64,000 nt of DNA from Pyropia yezoensis (GCA_009829735.1 CM020618.1:34386894-34450893); one strand, 5' to 3'. Shown: positions 23,035 to 32,681, counted from the first letter of the stretch. The notes: generated from the sequence alone by a model not told the origin. Made by a program: numbers and translations.

Positions 23035-23683
23035 TGTGGCATAAATACCCCCCGCACCGCACCCGCCTAAGGGGACGGGGGCGTGCAGGGGTCGGGCCAC
23101 GGGCGGAACGGGACGCTGCCAGCGCCAAGTGCTGGCAGCACGCCCGCCGCCGCCCGGGCGATCCTGCCCCCCGACGCCTGCTGGCGTCGGGCAGCACCTG
23201 CGGCCGCGACTGGTGATCCGCCACCAGGCGTGACCCCCCCTGGGCAAACAAGTGGCGGGCGTGCGCCGGCGGGCGATCCCACCACTTGTTGGAGCTCCCG
23301 GGCTCGTGGAGGGCAGCCACGTGGAGCCAGATCTAGTACTCCCTGTGACAACCGACGGGAGTTACCCGTCGGTTGTGGCAAGCCCTTTCGGGGGTACTTA
23401 ACTATTTTCGCATGTAATTATCGTCTTGGAGGGATTTCTTATCGTTTCTAAGGACAGGCCGGACCAACCGGGTCGGCCTCGCCGATCGAGGGTTGCGACC
23501 GGCCGGCGGGGCCCTCTTCAGGGCCCGCGCCGGCGGTCTCGTCTCGCATCTCCTTGCTCGGCAGGTTTACACGTATCCTTCTTTGTCCCGTTTACTTGCC
23601 TTTGACTTGGCACTGCGGTTACGAGCCTGTACGTGACTCCTCCCCTTGGGTACAGTCCCCCGCGGGGGTCCCGTCTTGCCACA
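23035..23683 (+). repeat. Family C LTR, second copy
   Basis: 649 bp; one G fewer than the other copies in the run at about 23391. Termini are TGTGGCA/TGCCACA. It is followed by the primer site at 23685-23703. Confidence 0.9.
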
Positions 23684-23703
23684 TTGGTGGAGCAGCAGGG
23701 GAT

Positions 23704-24360
23704 GGAGTCAACTGGCTGTTGCAAAAGTACGCAACACCCGACAAGTTAAACGAGGCGTACTCGGACATCATCTCTGCCCACCAAGAGCAAGAAGAAGCTC
23801 CTCGTTCGTTCGGCGAACGCCTGGAGCGCATGTGCGATCGACTCGACGGTCTCTTCAACAGCGGCGATATCGTTGACACCTTCGTCAACGGCCTCAACGA
23901 CGCTGTCAAGGCGCATGTGCTCACCTTCCAGATGACCAAGGGCCGCGTATCGCTCCCCGAGGCGATCACGGCTGCCCAAATCTACTGGACCGGCATCCAG
24001 AAGATGAAAGTCGACTTGCGTCGACACATCCGGAACACCACGACTCCGATCCGAGTCGCTACGGTGCCCGACGCGGTGGGCGTGGCAGCAGCGGTAGTGA
24101 CACCACCGCTACCGCCCCGCTTCGCGCGTGTCGAGCGAGACACGCCAGCGGTACCACGGCCGCGATCGCCGTCACCCCGTCGAGCAGCGGCCCCGACGGA
24201 CGAGTGCTACAACTGCCACAACTTCGGTCACTTCCTAGCGGAGTGCCCCGAGCCCCGGCGCCCGCGGCGTCAAGATCGCGACGCAGGCCGCGTCAACGCG
24301 GTCGTCGACGCAATGGTCGACGAGCAAGTCAACCCACCGGAGCAGAACCAGGAAAACTAG
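23704..24360 (+). pseudogene. Family C gag remnant, second copy
   Basis: Same N-terminally truncated Gag as at 10867-11523, with zinc knuckle CYNCHNFGHFLAEC and a TAG at 24358-24360. It overlaps the pol frame, which lies one base back (-1). GGAAAAC directly precedes the stop; it is not a canonical slippery heptamer, so the way pol is reached is unclear. Confidence 0.7.
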
Positions 24361-27300
24361 GGGGTCGGCCGCCCAAGCCCGGAGCAGCCGACCGACCCCG
24401 TGACCCCGGCAAACCTTCCCGTGACCCGACCAAGCGCTCAACCTCCATCCTCAACGCGGCCTACCGGCACTACACCGTGCCACTGTGCCTGGGGCCCGCC
24501 CCAGAGCACATGCGTGCCATGCACCCGACGCTCGACACCGGCGCAGGCCTTAACCTCATTCGGGTTGATGCCCTGCCCAAAGACTGGCCTTCGTACGCTA
24601 CGAAGGAACGAAGGACACCCAACGTAGTGGATGCCAATGGCAACCCACTTCCGGTCATCGCGGCTATCAACATCATCGTCGACACCGGCAACGTCAAGAT
24701 GATCTCGACGTTCCACGTCGTGGCAAGCATGGCTGTGCCGGCCATACTTGGCACACGATTCATCAACCAGCACGTGGAAGCTATCTACCCACGATTGGAG
24801 AAGGTGTACTGGGCAGCCCCCGACTCGCCACAATCGGTGTGCATGCCCATCCTTGACGCGGACGTCAAGCAACTTCAACAAGGCAAGGTGCGTCTCGCCA
24901 AGCGGACGACGCTGCCACCCCTGTGCGAGGTAATCGCACAGACGAATTGCGACATCCCCGGGTTGGTCCACGTCCAGACCAACTCTCGGCTGCACCAGAG
25001 GCACCAGATCATCTTGGCGAATGGGCTGGCGTCCTCATCACCCGGCGTGCCCTTCCAAGTCAAGCTCTGCAACGTCGGTACTGCGACCCGACATCTCCAG
25101 AAGGGCACCGTCATTGGGTTCGCCGAGGTGTACTCCGGGCCCGTCATCGCCCTCGTCGATGAAAAACCACAACCTCCGGCGGACAAGCCCCCACCGTCGA
25201 TCGAAGACGTGGATCTTACGGACGCACCCAAGAACCTGCACGCCCGCATCCGCAAGATGCTGGACAAACACAAGATCATGTGGGATGGCAAGCTCGGCTC
25301 CATCCACGCCACCGTCCACCGTATCGAAACGGACGACAAGGCGCTACCAATCCACATGGCCTCGTACCGGACCGGCTTGCGCAAGCGCGAGATCATCACG
25401 GACTGCGTCAACGCGATGCTGAAGCAAGACGTCATCAGACCAAGCCGCAGCGACTGGTCGAGCCCAGTCGTCGTCGTTCCCAAGAAGAACGGCAAGCCAA
25501 GGTTCTGCGTCGACTACCGACGCCTTAACGCGATCACCAAGAAGGACACGTACCCCATCCCTCGGATGGACGACTGCCTAGACTCCTTGGGCGAGGCGCA
25601 GTTCTTCTCAACGCTCGACTGTACGGCGGGGTACTGGCAAGTGCCCCTCCGCAAGGAGGATCAAGAGAAGACGGCCTTCGCGTGCCATGACGGTCTCTTC
25701 GAGTGGGTCGTCATGCCGTTCGGGCTTACGAATGCACCCGCGACCTTCCAACGAGCCCTCGACATCATCTTGTCGGGCCTCAAGTGGCAGATGTGCCTCG
25801 TCTACCTTGACGACGTCATCGTCTTCTCCAAGACGGCGGAAGACCACGTGCGCCATCTTGACTTGGTCTTGACACGTCTGCGCAAGGCAGGCGTCACGCT
25901 CAACCTCGAGAAGTGCGCCTTCTTCAAGCGCGAGGTCGAGTACCTCGGGCACATCATCTGCCCCGGCCAGCTGAAGGTGCACAACAAGAACACCGACGCC
26001 CTTCGGGAGGCAAGCTTCCCCAAGACCAAGACACAGATGAAGAGCTTCCTCGGGGCCTGCAACGTCTATCGGCGCTTCGTCAAGGACTTCGCCAAGAGAG
26101 CACGCCCCTTGACCGAGCTGACCAAGAACGACGTTGGCCCCGAGCTGCCGCAGCCAACGGACGCGCAACGCGCGTCCTTCGAGGACCTCAAGGGGGCACT
26201 AGTGTCTCCACCCGTGCTCACCATCCCGCATCCAACACGTCGCTTTGTAGTCGACGTCGACGCGTGCGCAGACCAACTGGGATGCGCCTTGCTGCAGGAA
26301 CAACAAGACGGTGAGCTGCTGCCCGTCGGCTTCTACAGCCGCACGCTCAAGCCAGCCGAGCAGAACTACTGCACGACCGAGCGCGAGTGCTTGGGCCTCG
26401 TCTGGGGTGTCTTGTACCTCCGACACTTCCTTGACGGCAACGTCTTCACAGTGCGCACCGACCACCAAGCGCTGCGGTGGATCTACAACACCACCGACCC
26501 GAGCAGTCGCTTGATGCGATGGCGACTGCGCTTGGCAGAGTTCACCTTCGACGTCCAGTACAAGCCTGGGGCAAGCCATCACGCCCCAGACTTCCTGTCG
26601 CGCACGCGCACGGACGCCTTGGACGACTCCGACATCGACGACGAGATCCCATGCTTGAGTCTGGCCGAGACGGCCAGAAGCTTGCAGAAGGGGCGGTACA
26701 CGCACTCGACAAGGCTTACGCCGATTGCGTTCGACGACCTCGTGGCCGACCAAGCAACCGACGCCTTGTGCAAGGTGATTCGCGAGAAGATGGCCGACGA
26801 CAAGGCCCCCAACTTCTCGATGAAGGGCGGCGCGCTGTACCGCCAAGGGGTCAACGGTGATCAACTCGTCGTACCCCACAAACACCGAGCCAAGCTGCTC
26901 GACCTTGCGCACTTCCCAACGACGGAGGGACATCCGGGATCGAACCGGATGTACTACTCAATGCGGCGCCGCTTTTACTGGCCATCGATGGCGACCGACG
27001 CCTACGGCGTGGTGACCAGGTGCGCAGCTTGTGCGCAGAGTCGACTGGCGTTGCGGCGCCACACGGCGCCAATGAGGCTCTTCCCGTCGACCGAGCCGTT
27101 GACGGAGGTCAACGTCGACATCCTTGGGCCCCTGCCCAAGTCCTTGTCACGCAACAGGTACATCCTTGTCTTCACCGACCGCTTCTCTAAGGTCGTCCGG
27201 TGCGTGGCCTTGCGGAAGATCACGGCCGTCACCGTCGCCTCGGCCTTGATCGAGGTGTGGGTGGCAAGCTATGGCCCCCCCGACATCCTCCTGTCGGACC

Positions 27301-28898
27301 AAGGAAGCCAGTTCATGTCGAAGTTCTTCCTTGCCGTCTGCCGCTCCCTCGGCATCGAGACGAGGGAGTCGACGCCGTACCACCCGCAGACGAACGGCCA
27401 AGTGGAGCGGTACAACCGAACCATCATCAAGCAGATCCGGCACTACGTCGCGGACAACCCGAGGCGATGGGATGAGCTATTGCCGATCCTCACGTACGCG
27501 TACAACACGCAGCCGCACCGCTCGACCGGAGTGGCCCCGTTCGAGATGGTCATCCCAAGGAGGATCCCCAACCTCTCGGTGCACAGCCCGCCGCCTGGCG
27601 TGGCCATCCAGGCGCACGGCACCACCAAGGACGGGTCGCCCTTGTCCGTCAAACGCTCCTTCATGGCCCGCCTCCGGAAGACCATCCCGTTGGTCGCCGA
27701 AGCGCTGCGCAAGACGCAGCAGCGGTACAAGAAGAACTACGACAAGAACCTTGCCATCCGGAACAAGGACGTCAAGATCGGCGACTACGTCTACCTCAAG
27801 AACAACCAGAGGGAGCACAAGTTGTCAAGCCTGACAACGGGCCCGTTCCTTGTCGTCGACCTCGACGACAAAACCTTCGTCGTCCAGATGGGCGACGAGG
27901 AGAGCCGGGTGTCATGGGACCAAGCAACACCGGCACCACGGCCGGACGCGGCCGGCCAGGCCAACTCGACGCCGCACGCCCTTCTCAAGGACAAGGTCAA
28001 CTTAGCCGACCAGCCGTCGGTGCTCGACGACTACCTCATCGACAAACTCGTCGGGCTACGGATCGTCGATGGCGAGCACCAAGCACGTGTACGTTGGTGG
28101 GGATACCAACGTGACGTAGACACTTGGAAGCCCCTCGACGAACTACCGAAGCACCTCGTGCTTCGGTACCTGCGGACCCAGAACAAGCGGGTACCCGGGT
28201 ACGACTGGGCCCCCATCAAGATGACTCTGCGTTCGCAGAGCCAAGGCCTCCCACACCCCGATGCCCGCGTCAACATCGTTGCCGACGCGGAGCCGTGGGT
28301 CCCCACCATCGTGGCGTTCCACCGAGCCACTGACGGACACGTCCAAGCGCGTCTGCACTGGACTCACCCACGCGGCGACGTGGGCGAGATCATCCCACTG
28401 TACTGCCTACGCAGTACATTCCCCAAGAACTTCCCGCGCAACATACCTGAGCGCGACGACTGGACGACGCCCCGCGTCATCGTCGACCGGCTGGAACGCC
28501 TCCATGGCCCGCACACCATCGACTTGTTCGCCAATCGGGCGAACAAGCAGTTCCGCCGCTATGGGTCTGCGGAGGCAGACCCCGACGCAGTCTGGTGCGA
28601 CTCAACACGGCACTCTTGGGAACAGGAGAACGCCTGGGCCAACCCGCCCCCGTCGCTCCTGCCCAAGGTAGCGGACAGGCTGTCAAGTAGCCCCCCATTG
28701 GCACTTACGGTCATTGCCCCCAAGTGGGAAGGGCAAGAGTGGTACGGAGTCTTCATGGCGCAGTGCTTCGAGTACGAAGAATTGCCCATGGAAATTGCCG
28801 ACTTCAAGCCCACGAGTACCAACTTGCTGGTCACCGAACACCCACCGGTGTGGACCATGATGTGTTTTCGCTTCGAGCGAAATCATATCTATGGGTAG
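24204..28898 (+). CDS. pol: Family C Pol polyprotein with chromodomain and methyltransferase-like C-terminus
   Basis: The open frame is about 1,564 codons; 24204 is a GTG in the gag overlap and no ATG occurs before about residue 103, so it is probably made by -1 frameshifting. Residue positions are approximate. Protease DTGAG at 111. Reverse transcriptase with YRRLN, PFGLTNAPATFQ and YLDD at 534. RNase H VDVDA at 683 and TERECLGLVW. Integrase finger GHPGSNRMYY...CAACAQSR near 905-945, and core Asp (VDILGPLP), Asp (SDQGSQF) and Glu (QVERYNRT) near 970, 1030 and 1067. Chromodomain near 1276-1330 (ARVRWWGY ... DTWKPLDEL). The protein then continues 230 residues: WTTP (1419), HTIDLFANRANKQF, NPPP (1480) and APKWEGQEWY (1505). 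This tail resembles phage-type DNA N6-adenine methyltransferases and the similar domain of DIRS retroelements; the fourth residue of the catalytic NPP(Y/F) motif is Pro, so activity is doubtful. All core catalytic residues of the other domains are present. Confidence 0.9.
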   Translation: MLQLPQLRSLPSGVPRAPAPAASRSRRRPRQRGRRRNGRRASQPTGAEPGKLGGRPPKPGAADRPRDPGKPSRDPTKRSTSILNAAYRHYTVPLCLGPAPEHMRAMHPTLDTGAGLNLIRVDALPKDWPSYATKERRTPNVVDANGNPLPVIAAINIIVDTGNVKMISTFHVVASMAVPAILGTRFINQHVEAIYPRLEKVYWAAPDSPQSVCMPILDADVKQLQQGKVRLAKRTTLPPLCEVIAQTNCDIPGLVHVQTNSRLHQRHQIILANGLASSSPGVPFQVKLCNVGTATRHLQKGTVIGFAEVYSGPVIALVDEKPQPPADKPPPSIEDVDLTDAPKNLHARIRKMLDKHKIMWDGKLGSIHATVHRIETDDKALPIHMASYRTGLRKREIITDCVNAMLKQDVIRPSRSDWSSPVVVVPKKNGKPRFCVDYRRLNAITKKDTYPIPRMDDCLDSLGEAQFFSTLDCTAGYWQVPLRKEDQEKTAFACHDGLFEWVVMPFGLTNAPATFQRALDIILSGLKWQMCLVYLDDVIVFSKTAEDHVRHLDLVLTRLRKAGVTLNLEKCAFFKREVEYLGHIICPGQLKVHNKNTDALREASFPKTKTQMKSFLGACNVYRRFVKDFAKRARPLTELTKNDVGPELPQPTDAQRASFEDLKGALVSPPVLTIPHPTRRFVVDVDACADQLGCALLQEQQDGELLPVGFYSRTLKPAEQNYCTTERECLGLVWGVLYLRHFLDGNVFTVRTDHQALRWIYNTTDPSSRLMRWRLRLAEFTFDVQYKPGASHHAPDFLSRTRTDALDDSDIDDEIPCLSLAETARSLQKGRYTHSTRLTPIAFDDLVADQATDALCKVIREKMADDKAPNFSMKGGALYRQGVNGDQLVVPHKHRAKLLDLAHFPTTEGHPGSNRMYYSMRRRFYWPSMATDAYGVVTRCAACAQSRLALRRHTAPMRLFPSTEPLTEVNVDILGPLPKSLSRNRYILVFTDRFSKVVRCVALRKITAVTVASALIEVWVASYGPPDILLSDQGSQFMSKFFLAVCRSLGIETRESTPYHPQTNGQVERYNRTIIKQIRHYVADNPRRWDELLPILTYAYNTQPHRSTGVAPFEMVIPRRIPNLSVHSPPPGVAIQAHGTTKDGSPLSVKRSFMARLRKTIPLVAEALRKTQQRYKKNYDKNLAIRNKDVKIGDYVYLKNNQREHKLSSLTTGPFLVVDLDDKTFVVQMGDEESRVSWDQATPAPRPDAAGQANSTPHALLKDKVNLADQPSVLDDYLIDKLVGLRIVDGEHQARVRWWGYQRDVDTWKPLDELPKHLVLRYLRTQNKRVPGYDWAPIKMTLRSQSQGLPHPDARVNIVADAEPWVPTIVAFHRATDGHVQARLHWTHPRGDVGEIIPLYCLRSTFPKNFPRNIPERDDWTTPRVIVDRLERLHGPHTIDLFANRANKQFRRYGSAEADPDAVWCDSTRHSWEQENAWANPPPSLLPKVADRLSSSPPLALTVIAPKWEGQEWYGVFMAQCFEYEELPMEIADFKPTSTNLLVTEHPPVWTMMCFRFERNHIYG

Positions 28899-29054
28899 TC
28901 GAACCTTTTCTGACCTCCCAACGAAAGATTGAAATCTTTCAAGGATCCGGCCAAAGTCGCATCGTTGTCGACAAACAACGAAAATTGACTACCACACCGT
29001 GTCACCACCAAGGCGACACCAACCAAGCCCCTCACCCCCGTCAATCAAGGGCAA
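28899..29054. other. Intergenic spacer between convergent pol and antisense ORF
   Basis: 156 bases between the two convergent stops with no other feature. The left contig ends inside the equivalent of this spacer. Confidence 0.5.
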
Positions 29055-32018
29055 CTAATGCCCCAGGTCGTGCGCGTTGAAGCGACCCGGTGACTCCCCC
29101 CGCACGCGGCGCACAAGCTCATCCAACGCCTGCCGAAAGCGGTCGTATAACACGGCTCGCGACGCCGCCTTGACAGCGGCGTCGCCAAGCCCCCGCGACG
29201 CAGCCACGTGCGTCGCGCCGTGGAAGCGATCGACCTCGGCCAGCAACGCCTGCTGCACCACCCGCGTGGTCTCGCACCACACGCGGTTGTGCAGCCCCGC
29301 CGGGATATACATCCGGCGGAGGCGCCGCACATCTTCAGCGCGAAAGATGCGCCCAAACGCCGCCTCGTCGGCGTCGGACGCGACGAGGCGAACCCACCCC
29401 GGCGTGGCGCGGTACCCGGACGGGGTACGCGAACGATGCCGAGAACCCGACCGGGAGCGCGAGCGCCCTCGACCGCGCCCCCCGGAGCGCGGCCCACGCC
29501 GCGCCGAGGACGAACGAGAAGACGACGAGGAGGAGCTCGTCGATGCAGAACGCCCGCGTCGACGGCCCGAGCGACGGGACGAACGCCGTCGACGCGGAGA
29601 CACCGACCGACCACGGGATGAACGGCGTGCGCTGGCGGCGTCCTCCGACCGGCTACGTCGGCGCCGGGGCCGACAGCGATCGCCATCGGCCGAGCCGCGC
29701 CCCGGGGGGACACCCCCACGCCCGCGCTTGCCGGCTACAGGCGAAGGCCCGTCGGCACCGGCCGACGGACCGCCATCGGCAGGCGGCGGCGGGCGAGCCC
29801 CTGGACCCATGCCCCCTCGGTCGCCATGCTCGCCCTGCCCATCCAGCGGAATGGGCCCGTCACCAGCGGCTGACGGACACCAACCGGGGGACGCCCACTG
29901 CGAACCCCCGGGCGGCCAACGAGTACGGCCACCGCCGCGACCACCGCGTCCGCGGCCCCGCGCACGTGCGCCGCCGCGGCCACGTCGAAACGGGCCCGCT
30001 CCCCCGTCGCCTCCATGTCGACGAGGGTGGAACTCGCCCGCCTCCCGCCACTGCTTCTCGGCGAAGGCAGCCGCCCGGCGACGCGCCGCCACGTCCGCGG
30101 CAGCCGCCCGACGTTCGGCCTCTTCCACGGCGGCGGCGCGAGCCGCGGCCCCCGCCCGCGCCGCACTGGCGCCATGCGCATCCTGGGCCCCGCCGACGCC
30201 AGTGGCCCCCGCCAACCCTGACTTCTCCTCGTTGACATCCCGGTCAACGGACGCCCCCCCCTCCACGGGCTCGCTGGGCGGCACCGACGAAGACCGACGC
30301 GGGAACCTCCCCGCGTTCAACCGGTCGGCTTCCCGCCGACCAGCCGCCGCGTCGCTGGAGGCGCCCGCCGACGCCGCCCGCTTGGCACGGGCCCGCGCCT
30401 GGTCGGCCTCCAGCGCCGCACGCGCCCGCCGTCGGTCATCCGCCCGCTCACCTTCCTCAGCCGCCAAGCTGGCCGCCAACCGCATAGCGGCCCGCTTCCC
30501 CCCGCGGCGTAACGCCGCCGCCCGCACCGACCGCGACGCACGGACGATGGGCCGGAACTCGGGCGCCAACGAGCCCAAGTGCCGACCCCACGCCCCCGGG
30601 ACCACCACCGGAAGCGCGGCGGTGGCCGTGGACGCCGCCCCATCGTCGCCGTCCTGGCGACGCATCGGCCCGCTACCCGACGGCTCCCCCGCCGTCGGGA
30701 AGCCAGGCAACTGCTCCAACGCGGTGAACCCGTACGACGTCGTCGGCGCGTAACGAACGGCCACCTCCCGGGCGGCAACACCAACGCCTCCCGCCTCGAC
30801 GTACGTCGTCACGCTGGCCCACGGGAATGCCAGGGCTCCGACGACGCAGTTGTGGAACGCCAACGCGTACCCGTTCGGCGACCCGTCTTGCAGGTCGCCC
30901 ACCGGCAGGCGCGCAAACACCTCCAAGAGCGCCCGCTTGAGCCGCACCAACACCTCCTGCTCACGCAGGAGGCGGAACCACGTGGACGCGTAGTCAAACA
31001 CCAGCTCCGTGGACACAATAGTCCACGCAACATGGCTGGCATCGCCCAAGTACGAGAACACGTGCTCCGCCAGCCGCGGCATCGTCGGCGGCGACGACAA
31101 GCCCGACTCAACAAACAAGTCGGGCAGCGCCACCATGTCGGCCGTCTGGACAACGTCGTGCACGTTCAACCACGCCGCCCACACCGGGCACGCGTACCCG
31201 CCGACCATCGCCGCCACCCGGCGGCGCTTGAGCTTGCTGCCCGCCAACGGCGGGGTCTTCAAGTACCCCCCGCCGCGGATCGACAGGTCCATGTCGACCG
31301 GCGTCGTCTCCGAGTACGACGCCGACGAGTTCTGCCGCAAGGCCGCACTCAACGCCGACAACGCCGGCATCGCCGCCGTCGTTGGCGCGTACATCATGTC
31401 CAAGCCATCGTAGATCTCCCCCTCTACGACCCGCGCGTGCGGCCACTCCCGCCGCAGGCGGTCAAACGCCATCGCCGCCGTGTGCACCGGCGAGGAGTGC
31501 CGGCGGTCGTAGTGCTTCGCCGCCACGGCGAAGACGCTGCGCACCCACGGCTGGATGCCCTGCTTGCGCGAAAGCTGCCGCAACACCTCGTTGGCAAAGC
31601 ACAACGCCATATACGTCACCGACTGCACCCCCGGCGAGCCCGCCGCCGGCACGCCATGGACGTCCGCCAACCGCGTGCCCTCGTACGTCGCGACGGGGTC
31701 CGCCTCCGTCACGTCGACAAAGTCGACGGGCAGCTCCCACCGGGCCTCGCCCACCCGCCACAAGCAGTCGCGGTGGTGCGACTGCGCCACGCGTTCGAGC
31801 TCCGCGTTCACCTCGACCGCCGTCGAGGCCGCCGTCAAGTTGGCCCATTCCGCCAACGGCGGGAAGTCGACCTCGTCGGGCAGCCCCGCGTGCCAGCGCG
31901 TCGGCACCGGCATCGTGGCAGCGCAGGCGCGCGAGCAGGGAGTGGGGCGCGCCTCCCCCACTCGCCCAACGTGGTCGTCGAGGGACGACGACAAGCTAAG
32001 GAGGGGGGTATGTGGCAT
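29055..32018 (-). CDS. Family C antisense ORF (Arg/Ser- and Gly-rich protein)
   Basis: An intact frame runs on the strand opposite gag-pol, between pol and the 3' LTR. The first ATG (32018) lies 8 bases inside the LTR and gives 987 residues; the next good ATG is at 31913. Residues to about 450 look globular with aromatic residues spread evenly (WANLTAA, WVRSVFAVAAKHYD, VFSYLGDASHVAW). Then come Ala/Arg/Glu-rich helices (about 500-690), a Gly/Arg RGG-like stretch, a Pro/Gly stretch and an RS-rich stretch (RSVSPRRRRSSRRSG, SSSSSSRSSSARR). A C-terminal globular part follows (GWVRLVASDADEAAF). RGG and RS composition suggests RNA binding or nuclear-speckle-type contacts; this is inference. No catalytic motif is recognised. 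A sense env is excluded by orientation. Confidence 0.75.
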   Translation of the reverse strand: MPHTPLLSLSSSLDDHVGRVGEARPTPCSRACAATMPVPTRWHAGLPDEVDFPPLAEWANLTAASTAVEVNAELERVAQSHHRDCLWRVGEARWELPVDFVDVTEADPVATYEGTRLADVHGVPAAGSPGVQSVTYMALCFANEVLRQLSRKQGIQPWVRSVFAVAAKHYDRRHSSPVHTAAMAFDRLRREWPHARVVEGEIYDGLDMMYAPTTAAMPALSALSAALRQNSSASYSETTPVDMDLSIRGGGYLKTPPLAGSKLKRRRVAAMVGGYACPVWAAWLNVHDVVQTADMVALPDLFVESGLSSPPTMPRLAEHVFSYLGDASHVAWTIVSTELVFDYASTWFRLLREQEVLVRLKRALLEVFARLPVGDLQDGSPNGYALAFHNCVVGALAFPWASVTTYVEAGGVGVAAREVAVRYAPTTSYGFTALEQLPGFPTAGEPSGSGPMRRQDGDDGAASTATAALPVVVPGAWGRHLGSLAPEFRPIVRASRSVRAAALRRGGKRAAMRLAASLAAEEGERADDRRRARAALEADQARARAKRAASAGASSDAAAGRREADRLNAGRFPRRSSSVPPSEPVEGGASVDRDVNEEKSGLAGATGVGGAQDAHGASAARAGAAARAAAVEEAERRAAAADVAARRRAAAFAEKQWREAGEFHPRRHGGDGGAGPFRRGRGGARARGRGRGGRGGGRTRWPPGGSQWASPGWCPSAAGDGPIPLDGQGEHGDRGGMGPGARPPPPADGGPSAGADGPSPVAGKRGRGGVPPGRGSADGDRCRPRRRRSRSEDAASARRSSRGRSVSPRRRRSSRRSGRRRGRSASTSSSSSSSRSSSARRGPRSGGRGRGRSRSRSGSRHRSRTPSGYRATPGWVRLVASDADEAAFGRIFRAEDVRRLRRMYIPAGLHNRVWCETTRVVQQALLAEVDRFHGATHVAASRGLGDAAVKAASRAVLYDRFRQALDELVRRVRGESPGRFNAHDLGH
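31998..32010 (+). promoter_or_regulatory. Polypurine tract, family C
   Basis: AAGGAGGGGGGTA immediately before the LTR at 32011, the expected primer site for plus-strand DNA synthesis. The same tract precedes the LTR at 40988. Confidence 0.75.
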
Positions 32019-32660
32019 AAATACCCCCCGCACCGCACCCGCCTAAGGGGACGGGGGCGTGCAGGGGTCGGGCCACGGGCGGAACGGGACGCTGCCAGCG
32101 CCAAGTGCTGGCAGCACGCCCGCCGCCGCCCGGGCGATCCTGCCCCCCGACGCCTGCTGGCGTCGGGCAGCACCTGCGGCCGCGACTGGTGATCCGCCAC
32201 CAGGCGTGACCCCCCCTGGGCAAACAAGTGGCGGGCGTGCGCCGGCGGGCGATCCCACCACTTGTTGGAGCTCCCGGGCTCGTGGAGGGCAGCCACGTGG
32301 AGCCAGATCTAGTACTCCCTGTGACAACCGACGGGAGTTACCCGTCGGTTGTGGCAAGCCCTTTCGGGGGGTACTTAACTATTTTCGCATGTAATTATCG
32401 TCTTGGAGGGATTTCTTATCGTTTCTAAGGACAGGCCGGACCAACCGGGTCGGCCTCGCCGATCGAGGGTTGCGACCGGCCGGCGGGGCCCTCTTCAGGG
32501 CCCGCGCCGGCGGTCTCGTCTCGCATCTCCTTGCTCGGCAGGTTTACACGTATCCTTCTTTGTCCCGTTTACTTGCCTTTGACTTGGCACTGCGGTTACG
32601 AGCCTGTACGTGACTCCTCCCCTTGGGTACAGTCCCCCGCGGGGGTCCCGTCTTGCCACA
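32011..32660 (+). repeat. Family C LTR, shared central copy
   Basis: 650 bp, TGTGGCA...TGCCACA, same stem-loops as the first LTR. It is at once the 3' LTR of the left unit and the 5' LTR of the right unit; the primer site follows at 32662-32680. Confidence 0.9.
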
Positions 32661-32681
32661 TTGGTGGAGCAGCAGGGGATG

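Larger units (their letters stand above)
16602..28935 (+). repeat. 12.3-kb repeat of 3768-16101 (probable unmerged contig overlap)
   Basis: Both segments are 12,334 bases long and colinear: transposase exons, family B 3' end, GATGC target duplication, LTR, gag and pol. All differences I noted are single-base changes in homopolymers, some in each copy. By contrast, the genuine second family C unit at 32661 differs by substitutions. A true recent segmental duplication cannot be excluded without reads. Confidence 0.85.

Noticed and set aside
25795-25815. Bacterial or organellar group II intron reverse transcriptase
   Set aside because: The YLDD, RNase H, integrase and chromodomain order is diagnostic of Ty3/gypsy chromoviruses.
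29077-30753. 558-codon plus-strand frame opposite the family C antisense ORF, and another at 30579-32192
   Set aside because: Both are Arg/Pro/Ala-rich shadows caused by GC-rich codons. The minus frame spans the whole region alone, has evenly spread aromatic residues and matches the arrangement in other families.
29055-32018. Retroviral-type env gene
   Set aside because: The position after pol fits, but the orientation is opposite and there is no signal peptide or transmembrane segment.
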